Below are positions 32,593-43,660 of a stretch of 64,000 bases of DNA, piece by piece. Source of the stretch: Caenorhabditis remanei (taxonomy: Eukaryota > Nematoda > Chromadorea > Rhabditida > Rhabditidae); contig NC_071333.1 in the NCBI RefSeq assembly GCF_010183535.1, forward strand, positions 20,954,587-21,018,586, in the 5' to 3' direction. Every line of letters starts with the position of its first letter. Positions within the stretch are counted from its first letter, which is position 1. The position numbers and the translations under genes are program-made. The notes beneath the pieces were generated by a model, which was given only the letters and a program-made list of their open reading frames with translations, was not told the DNA's origin and did no database searches.

Positions 32593-33854
32593 ATGAATAT
32601 TTCTTGTGAGTTTGTTTTCAATTATTGAATTGTGATGCTTTCAAAGTTCCAGCGATTTTAGATATGGATTTTCTAGACGTTTATGGACAAAATAACTTTA
32701 GGCGTAAAAACCAAAACTGCATCTTCCAACCATACATCGTTCGGAATGCTTCTGCTCGTCTTGGAATGTCTCATCTGAAGACCGAAGGGATTCTTATGAA
32801 ATCCGTTCATCTTCTCGGTACCCCATCTCCAACTTCTGATTCAATTGACTCATATTCCGGAGATCTAACTCCATTGGTCACTTATTCCTTGAACAAGCGT
32901 AAAAGATGGGTTGTCCTGGAAAACGTGGGAGATCAAATGTTAGAAGACGTTCAAGTTTTTCATGAAAACTCAGCCGATGAAATATTGTTTCTGGAGAGGG
33001 TCAATTTGAAGACTTTTGATTGGAAATGTAAGTTTTCTATTGACCTAGAATTGAATTTCTGAGTTTTGATAATTCAGATCTACCATATGTAACATGTCCT
33101 CAAGATTTTCATATTCAAACACTTCACAGCTGTAAGAAATCTGGTGACACAGGAGAAGTGACTTACTCCAAATCAACACTGAATTCAATATTTGGTCAAA
33201 CATATTCTCATTTCTTGGACAAAAATAGAAAATCGGATAAGAAAGTTATTCCGGAAAACGAAAAAGATGAGAAATCTACTATAGTGGTGTACAATTTCAT
33301 CAGAGCCCCAAAGAATTATATGAGACTTGGCGAGCAACATTTCGTGGCCAGCAATTTTGGTGGGAGATGTGAGTTTTTTCAACAACTAATTTCAAAAGTC
33401 CAATAGTTGCTGTTAACTTTTTGACAGAAAGATAATACTCTTAGATACAAAACTGATAACTTCCAAACACACCCTCTTCCGGTGCACGTCGTAAAATTGA
33501 ATTGAAACATGAGTCATTGAAGCTCAACAAATGAAATTTTCAGACAAAAAATTTTCAGATCCCTACTACGCTTACATGAAAAGAAAAGCTAACTGGAACG
33601 AGTTTAAATTTGAAATTAAAGAAGAGACTCGGAAGCACTATGCAAACAAAGAAACAACGGGAAATGATAACGATCTCGATACATGCACAGAGGAAAGAAA
33701 TGGGTGCGACAAAAATCAGAAAACAAAATTGTGGGTTTTCTTTTCAAAATGATTCAACTCATCTGATCCTAGGAACAATTTTTCCAGCTACGATCTCTAC
33801 ACACATCTCAAGGAAGACTTCGTTTTTGTAAAGCGAGGAAAACACAAACACTAA
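32593..33854 (+). CDS. Unrecognised 5-exon gene
   Basis: Exons 2-5 are well supported: 32662-33027, 33079-33367, 33544-33730 and 33773-33854. All have GT/AG borders and a continuous frame ending KRGKHKH-TAA. Exon 1 is uncertain. ATG 32593 with a GTGAGT donor at 32606 joins in frame to exon 2 (MNISYMDFLDVYGQNN), whereas the more acidic frame from ATG 32576 does not. The product is about 310 residues with no signal peptide and a charged C-terminus (EIKEETRKHYANKETTGNDN). No family was recognised. A TATA-like TTTATATAAAG at 32530 and an AATAAA at about 33890 flank it. Confidence 0.55.
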
Positions 33855-34323
33855 TTTTGAAAATCATTTATTAGTATTTTTTTCGCCAAAAAATAAACTT
33901 TTTGTTTTGCTTTTTTTGTTGTTTTTCTTATCATGTGGACAATGCGGTAAGCTGGATGATGACCACCCACGATAATGAGAACATTGTGTTACAAGCTGCA
34001 CAAAAAGTATAGTCCGACACCAACACTTTCAATATAACAGCCCAAACTTATTGAATTCTTTTTTCCTCTCCTTCAATAAACGATTAAACAAAACTAAACC
34101 CACATCATTGCAGCTAGAGGGAGAAAAAGATAAGAGAATATTAAACAGCGGAATTCTTTAGTGCCGCTATAAAACCGTTGCCGTGGAGTGTTATCAGTGA
34201 AAAATGGAGAGTGTTTAATGTTTATAATTTTCATTCATGGCAGTTTTCAATTTTGACTTCATTTGAGTTTCTTTTTTGTGCGGAGAAAAAAAAAAGTTGA
34301 TTTGGTTTTGGTTTTTTAGAGCA

Positions 34324-37300
34324 ATGGGGTGGAAGTTAGCAGTGCTTTTATTAGCTGTGTTAGTGAAAGGTGAGTGTTTCAAATAAGATTTATATTTTTA
34401 TATTTATATTCTAAAAATAAAAAAATTATTTTTAAAACTATTTTTTTGATCATATTCATGTTTGAAATTTCCCGATTTTTTCGGTCCAAATAAATTCAGA
34501 CTAATTTACAGATGCTCACGCCGTGTGCAATTGCTACCAAGCAGGAAACTACACAGGAGCAACTGCACCAATCAGCAATTCTTATAACACCACTGATTTC
34601 TCAGCTTGCTTCTCATCAGCGTGTAGCTATGTAGCTTACAGTGGAGATGATACGAAAGGATGGACAGTGAGCTTACATTCATAAATGGTGATATGTTCAG
34701 ATATTATTTCAGTACTTCACTTTTAACTGGGCAGCACCTCTAGCTGGTGCAGGTGGTTTACTTCAAATTTTCGATGGAACCCCTGATCTCTCATCAACAC
34801 TTCCACCTGCACTTATTCAGTGAATGATGAATCTTTAGTATTTATACTCATATTCATTTTTCAGGATTAATGAAGGTGAAAATGTAGACAGTAGTTCTCC
34901 AAAATACATGATTAAAAGCACATCTCCAAGAATTACGATAAAATACAGCCAGTCTTCGACTACAAGCGCTAGTAAGTTGATTTTAATTATTTAAAAATAA
35001 AATGTTCCTCAACCAAATGACTTTAGATGTCTACTATGGATCAATCAAAGCAGTGCCCGGTCTCCAACCAACTGCTGGACCAACCTCTACTACTGCAATG
35101 CCTACCACTAGAACATTCAACCACCCAGAATACAATCATGATCTAGCTCTCATTACACACGATATTTTGGTAGTGGTGAATCAAAAAACTAGTGGTGGAA
35201 TTACAGCTTTGACTCAGGTGAGTTGGTTAGTGTTTTATTGCAAAGAAGATGTTATTTTTTTAGCTCGACACTATTGCCACTAATTTTGTTCGCCTTCTTG
35301 ATGTCACTACAGATATCAACTCTGCTGGATCTTCCAGACTAGCGTTGGCTACTTTGACTCCTTATCAACCTTATTACGCTATCAGAGGAGAAGTTAGTGA
35401 AAACATTTTTATGAGCTCTAATTGATTACACTCGTTCAGATTTGGGGTATGGACGCGACAGACGTTACGAACAATCTACCACTAAGTGGAGTTTCCATTG
35501 AAGGAAAAATTGATTCGTAAGTTCACAGTTTTCTCCCAGATTTTCCTACTTGACAAAACAAATATTCCACCGATACCTCAATTAAATTAGGGTGTGGCAC
35601 TTTTTCAACATTCCTCGTGTTAAAAAAATCAAATTACCAACGCCCTTAAAACTGATAAGACCTAAATGTGTGACGTTATTAGTTTTTCAGAGCACTCACT
35701 GGATTGGTTAACTTGTCATTCAATGTGAGCACGAATACAAGTACTGATAGTAGACGGAATGTGCAAAGATCAGTCATTTTGTTGACAGCTGAGTGGTAAG
35801 TGTGAACGGGGCACAGCACCCTGCACCAGGAGTACGCAAGCGAAACAACGAAAATTAGCCGTAGGGCACGTTCGCATTGCCTACAGTAATACTCAATAGA
35901 AAAGCCACATTTCTACTTAGTCGGGCGCATAAAAAGTTGAATATCTCGCTTTCCTAAAATTTGTTTACTGAACGCAACACATTATTACTTATAAAAATCA
36001 AAATTTTGAAAAAAATAATGTTTGAATTTTTTCTCTCAAAAATGTTTGTTTCCGACTTTTACGGAATTTTTGTTTTTTAATTATAAAACAGTAACAACTT
36101 GCAATTATGGATTGCATTTTACATGAAAAAGCATTTTTGACCTTTTTTCAGTTAATTACAGTTGTTTGATAATCAAAAACATGAAAAATTGGGTAAATGT
36201 TGGAATTAAAAATTTTTTGAGTGAAAAAATTCAAAAAAGTTTTTCTCAAAATCTTGATTTTCCATTGTAATAATGTTGATAAATTTGATACGTTTTTTTT
36301 GTTGTATTTTTTGGCTACTTTGGGTTTCGTTACGACAAGTTTTAACGATTTAGCCAGGCAAACCACTTTAGACATCTGAAACTGTATCCCGGTGATCAAG
36401 ATGCGCAGAAGCATTCTAATTTTATGTTTTTTTTATAAACGTTGTTCAACATTTTTCTCTTCAAAAATCATAGTTCAAAACCAAAACGTGTTTTTTACAA
36501 AATCAGTTTATCACTCAAAGAAAAACGTATTTCAGTTTTACTGTGTATTTGAGCTACCTTCGAAAAATAGTTTGTGCAAAACGGACTTGTTTCAGCTGAG
36601 TTACATATGAAAGTATGGAGGAGTACTAACCTATGCCCGCTACTGTATAACTTTCTGTGTTGGCTGAGACCAAACTGAATTTTCAGTTCTTCAAAAAATG
36701 CAGTCTAAATGCAACAGCTTTCAATTTATTTATTTTATTTATTTATTGACTGGAATATAAATCATTAAAATTATACAGGAGACCGGAACAAGCCCCTCAC
36801 GAGGCTCTAGACCTGGTAGGAGGGCGAAATAAAAGGAAAGCAAGATTTTAAGTCCGAAGGTATAGGGGAAAAATGAGGGAACTGATGATTCGAGAATTAA
36901 TTGACAGGAGGGGAGAAGATAAGAATGAAATGAATGAAATAACCGAGAAGGGGATTTTTTGATAAAGCAAAATTCTAGGTGTAACTTTCCACTAAGCACT
37001 TTCAGAAAAAAGTTCTCGGTTGGAAAACTGATTATTCTGCTTTTGTTTCGAGACGGGTTAAAAAAATTGATTTCTTTAAGGCCATCTGCAAATGCCAATC
37101 TAGCCGCCGACATCCAATCAGCTTTTGACGCAAAAGGAGTCAATCTCCTAGTAGTTGGATTTAATTTGACCACTGTCGAATGGAACCAACTATCAGGAGG
37201 AGATAACAGATGGTACAATGTACTAAATGCTGTTGGTTCGAATGACACCGCTGTTGCTCAATTCGTCAATCCGTTTTACTTCAATGACAAGTCTTCACCA

Positions 37301-37871
37301 AACACTTGTGAGTTAAAATGTTTTGTATTAAGCAACACTCGTCGGAAAAATTAAGTGTGTTTCTATGAGATAGACGTGGTATTTTCAGGGTGTCCACAAT
37401 TTCCTGTGACCAATTCGCCTGACGAATCGTACATGTACTTCCAAGAACCATTCAACTATAACGGTCCTTCAAACACAACCAACGACAAATGGAAAGATCC
37501 ATTTGATGGACAGTCAACAAGATACTGTAACTTTGCTAACAATCAATATACCTACACCAATCCAAATGTGCGTTTTTGTTCAGAAATGTAATTTAAAATC
37601 ACTGATTTTAGGGAAACGGTCTTCAAGTTAAAGTATTCTACGAACTGGAAGCTGGAAAAGATTTCTTGAAATTCTACGATTCATCAAACAATCTCATTGC
37701 AAGGTTAGCGTACTCAAATTGGATTGTTCTGAATTTTTTTGTTACAGCTTCACCGGTTTTGAAGTGACTGGAAGTATTTTCTCGACAACCTCCAGCACCA
37801 TCACTGCTCGATTTACATCTGATAACCAATCTGTTTTCCGTGGATTCTATGTCCAAATTACTCCACAATAA
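34324..37871 (+). CDS. Secreted CUB-like / VWA-like / CUB-like protein
   Basis: Twelve exons in frame (34324-34369, 34512-34666, 34713-34819, 34865-34971, 35027-35217, 35264-35392, 35440-35516, 35691-35795, 37081-37307, 37389-37567, 37612-37703, 37748-37871) give 512 residues. A signal peptide (WKLAVLLLAVLVK) precedes a CUB-like domain (about 20-143; paired Cys, LLQIFDGTPDLSS). A Thr/Pro linker (about 145-165) and a VWA-like domain (about 170-380; HDILVVVN, LDTIATNFVRLLD, ILLTAEW) follow. A second CUB-like domain (about 385-510; CPQFPVTNS, FLKFYDSSNNLIASFTG) completes it. The usual metal-binding DxSxS of VWA is absent (DILVVVN). Related worm genes are often intestinal or epidermal and infection-induced; that is family knowledge. 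Intron 8 is 1,285 bases with repeat debris. AATAAA at 37934. Confidence 0.85.
36721..36750. repeat. (TTTA)n tract in intron 8
   Basis: TTTATTTATTTTATTTATTTATT lies in the long intron of the CUB/VWA gene. It is followed by a GC-richer stretch (CCTCACGAGGCTCTAGACC), possibly the A-rich tail of a reverse-oriented retroposon. Confidence 0.4.
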
Positions 37872-37879
37872 GTTTTTTG

Positions 37880-38840
37880 AAAGTTTTCCATTGAAGAGTC
37901 GACAGAGAAAGTCATTTCAAACAATGTTTATTCAATAAAAATTGCTTCCGATTAAGGCATTGTTTTTTTTAACTATTATAAGATTTTTGTTAGGAAAGTG
38001 ACCAATGAAGCAAAAATTACTATTAGAGCTTGCAGTATCATGTCGTTTTTTTTTCTGAATGTGAGTGTAAACTCCTGCGTTTGATTTCCTTGTGTTTTCA
38101 CAAGTTGAGGCAATAGAAAAAGTAGGAAAAAAGATTCGCTCTCTAATGTCAGTGCTTTGAAAGAAATGCAAGACAGAATAAGAGAAAAAAGGGTGCTTTA
38201 CCTTGCTAGTTAGTAGAACGCCAGCTGTTTGGTAAAAAATGCGCAAAGGTAATTGAAAGTAGTGAGAAAATGAAATGAGAGAATAGCTAGTATTGTGTCG
38301 GGACCGAGGATGAAAGCGGGATATGTGCGAAGAACTGAAAGTGCTAAAATGTGCTATATTTTATTTTGGTGCCCAAGTTTTCAACGTGTTGGGATTAAAT
38401 TTCAAATTTTAGGAGTATACCAAAAAAAATCAAATTGCATATAGATATTGTCAAATGAAAGTTCATTCTTCGTTTCACTCAACTGTCATTTGTTGTTTTT
38501 CAATGTTGGTATATTGTCTTGCCAATTGTTGTACTTTTTCGCAGCAAAAAGTTTTCTGATGTGTCTCTGCACCCTCCAACACTTACTGAGATCCACTTTA
38601 TTTTCTTTAGCTAAAAACCAACTCAAGGATGTGATTTTTCGTTGCCTACTTCTAATTAATCGAGACACCTTGAACGATATTTTTCAATAGCATTTTAAAA
38701 AATTGAAGAGAAAGAATTTTCCCGAAAAAATCTTTTTTCGGAAGTATTGCACTGTTTTTGAATCCACAAAAAAGTATATATGCCACATTTATTAAATGAA
38801 ATTATATACAAAACAGAAATTAAGTTAAGTAAAGATTGGA
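37880..38840. other. Intergenic DNA between the CUB/VWA gene and the nlp genes
   Basis: No spliceable exons found. Open frames at 38448-38690 and on the reverse strand are short and lack splice context or domain matches. Confidence 0.4.
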
Positions 38841-38845
38841 ACGTT

Positions 38846-39195
38846 TTACTTTCCCCATCCACGATATCCGCGTCCCCATCCTCCGCCACGTCCCCATCCT
38901 CCTCCGCGTCCCCATCCGCCACGTCCACCCCATCCGCCATATCTTTTTACACGAGGGGATTCACTGAAAGTAAAATAATAAAATATTATGCATTTTAGAG
39001 TTTCAATAAACACACAGACATTTGGACAAATAGACAAACAGACAAAACCTACCCAGCGATTCCGTCGTTATCAAAAACTTCCATAGCATCAATACCCAAG
39101 TTAGATGGATCAGATAGACTGCTAGGATAAGAAAAAACTGGTAGAGCAGTCAAAGCCAGAAGGCAAAATACAAGTAGTAAGTTGAATTGATTCAT
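38846..39195 (-). CDS. nlp-32-like GGW-rich secreted peptide precursor 1
   Basis: Exon 1 39195-39053 and exon 2 38963-38846 (86 residues). A signal peptide (MNQFNLLLVFCLLALTALPV) and a short acidic propeptide precede a Lys-Arg cleavage site (SPRVKR). The mature peptide is Gly/Trp/Arg-rich, with GGGWGR repeats starting YGGWGGRGGWGRG and ending RGYRGWGK. The terminal Gly-Lys would allow trimming and amidation of the final Trp. The layout matches C. elegans nlp-type YGGW peptides (nlp-32 closest from memory), which are epidermal antimicrobial-type peptides induced by infection or wounding. A TATA-like TATATAAGG lies about 40 bases upstream. Confidence 0.8.
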
Positions 39196-39233
39196 ATTCG
39201 AAACAACTGATACTTCTCCTCAAATTTTTCATT

Positions 39234-39395
39234 CCTTATATACTCCTTCTAGTTTTGATCTGATCTACGATTATTCGGCGAAGAGATGGGAAGACCGATC
39301 CGATTTTCACACCTTATGACGCATGTTAGTTAGTGACCTCCTTGATCCGATTCAAAGAGATAGAGATCGAAAGATAACACAAAAGAAAACGAAAA
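39234..39395 (-). promoter_or_regulatory. Promoter of nlp-like gene 1, conserved with gene 2
   Basis: A TATA-like GGAGTATATAAGG (minus strand, 39246-39234) is followed upstream by blocks shared with the second gene. These are GATCTGATCTACGATTA-TTCGGCGAAG, GTTAGTGACCTCCT and AGAGATAGAGAT...AGATAACACAAAA. GATA motifs (AGATAA, AGATAG) recur; GATA factors are known to control related nlp genes in the worm epidermis. Confidence 0.5.
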
Positions 39396-39550
39396 GAAAA
39401 TGTTGTTGTTCGTCAAATCAACGAATAACGGATCAGATCATTCTTGATTTTTTTGAAAATTATGAGACCGAGACATGAAAAGAGATATAACGCATTCTTT
39501 GTAAGACTCGAGCAACGTGTGCCCTAGGGCAAGATTTTTATAAAAACAGA

Positions 39551-41550
39551 TACTATTGGTCATTAGTAACCCATACAAAAATTTTTGAGCTCGGGCTCCG
39601 GGTTACGGTAGTACTGTAGGTGCTCAAAGAGCAAAAAAATTTTTTTTTGTTTTCAACCGTAGAACGCTATAATTTTTGGAATGAAATGAGTATTGTTAGT
39701 GTAGTATTTTCTCAAAATTTTAAAACATGAAAATAATTTTTGACCAAGTTATAACAAAATTAGTCCATTTTTTCTGAAATTTTGGGAAAAACTGTAATTT
39801 TTATGGAACAAATAGGTAATACCTTTTTACCAAGCTATGTTTACATGAAACAACAATGTTTAAGCTTTATTTTAAAGATAAAAATTTCAAAAAAATCCTT
39901 TACTGTTTTTTGAAAAATTTCGATATCTGACAATGAAAAAAACTTTTTTTGAGATAACTCGTAAATTGTTTTAGAATCGAACTGTTCATACTTTTTTAAG
40001 TGTTTTTTGTACTGACACTTTATTTCCAACTCTTCAACATCATTGAGAAAAATGCACTTCTATGTATGAATTTTCGCCAAATTTTCAACTTTTTTCAAAA
40101 GTTGATTTTTCAAATACTAATAATGAATACCTTTTTACCACACTAGTTTTACATTACACAACAACACTTTAACTTCATTTTGAAATTAAAATTTCAGAAA
40201 AAAATCGATACATATTGTCTGAAAATTTTTGATGTCTGAAACTGAAAAAATTTTTTTTTGAGATAGCTTCAAAATTCTTTTAGAATCAAATTGCCCGCTA
40301 ATTTTGGAGCATTTTTTGTATTGACCTTTTATTTCTAATTGTTTCTCATCATTATAAAAAATCCAATATTCCTTCAATTCAACCATTTTAAGAACATAGT
40401 CAGTTTCAGGCTCAAATTTGATGTATTTCGTGGTTACGCAGTTATTATTTTTCTCTAAATAGTTTTTTTAGTTCATAAATATTGAAATCCTTTCTTAATT
40501 GAAAAGATTTAAGTTCAAAGTTTTTAAGCATCAATAAGCATTCACTACCAAAAAATTTTCAGAAACATTTTTTGTGAAAACTAGAAATAGTTTATTGTCA
40601 ATAAAGAAAGGATTGTAATATTTATGAACTAGAAAAACTATTTAGAAAAAAATAATAACTGCGTAACCACGAAATACGTCAAATTTGAGCCTGAAACTGA
40701 CTATGTTCTTAAAATGGTTGAATTGAAGGAATATTGGATTTTTTATAATGATGAGAAACAATTAGAAATAAAAGGTCAATACAAAAAATGCTCCAAAATT
40801 AGCGGGCAATTTGATTCTAAAAGAATTTTGAAGCTATCTCAAAAAAAAATTTTTTCAGTTTCAGACATCAAAAATTTTCAGACAATATGTATCGATTTTT
40901 TTCTGAAATTTTAATTTCAAAATGAAGTTAAAGTGTTGTTGTGTAATGTAAAACTAGTGTGGTAAAAAGGTATTCATTATTAGTATTTGAAAAATCAACT
41001 TTTGAAAAAAGTTGAAAATTTGGCGAAAATTCATACATAGAAGTGCATTTTTCTCAATGATGTTGAAGAGTTGGAAATAAAGTGTCAGTACAAAAAACAC
41101 TTAAAAAAGTATGAACAGTTCGATTCTGAAACAATTTTTGAGTTATCTCAAAAAAAGTTTTTTTCATTGTCAGATATCGAAATTTTTCAAAAAACAGTAA
41201 AGGATTTTTTTGAAATTTTTATCTTTAAAATAAAGCTTAAACATTGTTGTTTCATGTAAACATAGCTTGGTAAAAAGGTATTACCTATTTGTTCCATAAA
41301 AATTACAGTTTTTCCCAAAATTTCAGAAAAAATGGACTAATTTTGTTATAACTTGGTCAAAAATTATTTTCATGTTTTAAAATTTTGAGAAAATACTACA
41401 CTAACAATACTCATTTCATTCCAAAAATTATAGCGTTCTACGGTTGAAAACAAAAAAAAATTTTTTTTGCTCTTTGAGCACCTACAGTACTACCGTAACC
41501 CGGAGCCCGAGCTCAAAAATTTTTGTATAGGTTACTAATGACCAATAGTA
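39551..41550. mobile_element. 2,000-bp foldback palindromic element between the nlp genes
   Basis: The arms 39551-40497 and 40602-41550 are near-perfect inverted copies around a loop of about 105 bases. The ends are TACTATTGGTCATTAGTAAC and its inverse, with TA at both edges (TA target duplication style). The arms contain CTACAGTACTACCGTAACCC. No transposase frame is present; mirrored open frames (62-66 codons) are A/T-rich by-products. A non-autonomous foldback DNA transposon is the best call. Confidence 0.75.
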
Positions 41551-41559
41551 TGTTTGACT

Positions 41560-42560
41560 GCAATATCTAAGCTGTACCATGCATACAGGTCCTAGGCCCA
41601 CACCCTTTGATGCCATGCTCGAGTCTTACAGAGAATGCGTTATATGTATTAACATGTTTCTTATCAGTTTAGTAGTCGTGGAAATAACAAACTATCTTGT
41701 TTGTGGGAACCGCCTATTTAGATGTGATATTAGTCAGAAATATGTTAGTGTTGCAATTTTTTCAAAAAACAATAATGAGTTATATGACCAATTACAAAAA
41801 CAATTTCAGAAAATTAATGATGACTAATATCTTGAATTCTGAAACCAAAAGATTCTAGTGAAAGTTTTTTTGATTGGAATCATACCTTGACTGAAAAGCA
41901 TTTTGTTGACCAAAAATTAAAGAACGTTTTTTTGGTTTACTTAGAAACAATGAATTTTAGCAACAGTTATGAGATTCTTCCATCAAATAAACACAATATT
42001 TTTGAATGTTTCGTTAGTAGGACTGTCTCATTCAGTAAATAAACAAGTTTTGTACTGCATTATTACGGCATATCGTTATATTTTCCCACTGCTTCCGAGT
42101 GAACTTTTGTGGATTCAGAAACATATTGAAGTTAAACGAAAACAACTTTTTTGGACATATTTGCTAATATAAAAATTACTATACACGCTGTTTTTAATTA
42201 CAACCAAGAAAAACACCGTGATGATCATATTCATGAAGTATAAATGGGGTGCCGTTATAATACAAATTTTAATGGTATTTTCAGCAGATGTATGTGATAT
42301 CAGGAAAATATCAAAAAATTCTTTATAAAATCCCCCGAGAAATGCTTTCCTCCGTTATGAAACAACATCTACACTGTCTCTGGTCTCCTCCCTTCTCTTG
42401 GCCTCCACTATGTCTGCTGATGGCTATCTCCGAAAAAAAACGTATTCAGACCTGACCTCTAAAACTTTCACTTCTACCAATGGTTATTTTGTGTTTTTGT
42501 GTTTTGAAAAACCCAACTATACTGTTTCCACGTAACTTTTCAAAATAAAAATAATCGTTA
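41560..42560. other. Spacer between palindrome and second nlp gene
   Basis: Holds an open frame 41579-41827 (82 codons, with a hydrophobic MFLISLVVVEITNYL run) and one at 41969-42172. Neither has splice partners or a recognisable domain. They could be remnants of a membrane-protein gene. Confidence 0.3.
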
Positions 42561-42622
42561 GGTAGGAATAGTTTTATTAATAAGGTGAATATACAAAAAA
42601 TGAGTATCACAAATTGATAGAT

Positions 42623-42955
42623 TTACTTTCCCCATCCACGATATCCACGTCCCCATCCTCCGCCACGTCCCCATCCTCCTCCACGTCCCCAGCCGCCTCC
42701 ACGTCCTCCATAATATCCACGGCCGCCTCCCCATCCACCACGTCCTCCCCAGCCACCATATCTCTTGACACGAGGAGATTCACTGAAAATAAAAAAATAA
42801 AATATTTGACTATGCATGCTAAAAACTCACTCTGCGATGTCATCGGTATTAAAAGCTTCCATGGCATCTAGGCTCAAATCAGATGGATAAGAAAAAGAAG
42901 GAAGGACAGATAAAGCCAGAAGACAAAACACAAGTAGTAAACTGAATTGGTTCAT
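42623..42955 (-). CDS. nlp-32-like GGW-rich secreted peptide precursor 2
   Basis: Exon 1 42955-42831 and exon 2 42782-42623 (94 residues). The signal peptide MNQFSLLLVFCLLALSVLPS, short acidic propeptide (TDDIADESPRVKR) and mature peptide match gene 1. It has one more GGGWGR repeat and a RGYYGGRG insert, ending RGYRGWGK. It is a tandem paralogue in the same orientation, about 3.8 kb away. Shared intron position and upstream sequence show the whole gene was duplicated. Confidence 0.8.
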
Positions 42956-42992
42956 GTTGCAAACGACTGATATCACACCAACAATTTTCTTT

Positions 42993-43155
42993 CCTTATAT
43001 ACTCCGTTTAGACATGATCTGATCTCCGATTACTCGGCGAAGAAACGCAAAGACCGATCTCATTCATGTATTTTCATCCCTCGTGACGTGTGATAGTTAG
43101 TGACCTCCTATAGAATAGTTTAAGAGATAGAGATTAAGAGATAACACAAAATACA
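42993..43155 (-). promoter_or_regulatory. Promoter of nlp-like gene 2, conserved with gene 1
   Basis: TATA-like GGAGTATATAAGG (43005-42993), then GATCTGATCTCCGATTACTC, GGCGAAGAAA, GTTAGTGACCTCCT and AGAGATAGAGATTAAGAGATA. The order and spacing are the same as upstream of gene 1 while the surrounding DNA has diverged. Confidence 0.5.
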
Positions 43156-43660
43156 ACAAAGTTGTTGTTGTTCGTCGAATTAACGGAAATAGATAGCAGA
43201 TCATTAGAAATTTTCTTGAATACGTGATACGCAGAGATAAAAAGAGATCAGTATCAATATGCGTCTAGTTTCTTATCTATTTTGTTTGTGGAAACTCCTC
43301 ACTAATAAAACTAATGTTAGTGAAAACCTTTTCAACACATAAAATAAACTGATCAGAATTCTGACTCATTGTAGAAACAACTTTCAAAAATTCCAGATGA
43401 CTAATGATTTTGGGGAATTCTAAAATCTGAAATGTTTTTCTGAAAATTGATAATAGATTACTCATAGAATGTTGGCTTGAAAAATAATTTTGTGCGAGAA
43501 TCAAAATAACCAGCGTAGACTACTTGATACGTTAAAATTGTTCGATTTTCCCATAAAGAAATTGTTTTTCTTTGCATAATCTAAAACAACATTTTCAGAG
43601 AAAATTTTATTTTCATTCGGCTAATACTTCAAAAAGGATTGCTGATGATAACATATAAAT

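Noticed and set aside
40186..41259. Mirrored frames of 62-66 codons in the 2-kb palindrome as a transposase
   Set aside because: Lys/Phe/Ile-rich, no catalytic motif, and identical on both arms only because of the inverted symmetry.
42614..42871. Plus-strand Ser/Thr/Pro-rich frames opposite the nlp genes (also 38780-38998)
   Set aside because: Antisense of the GGW repeats.
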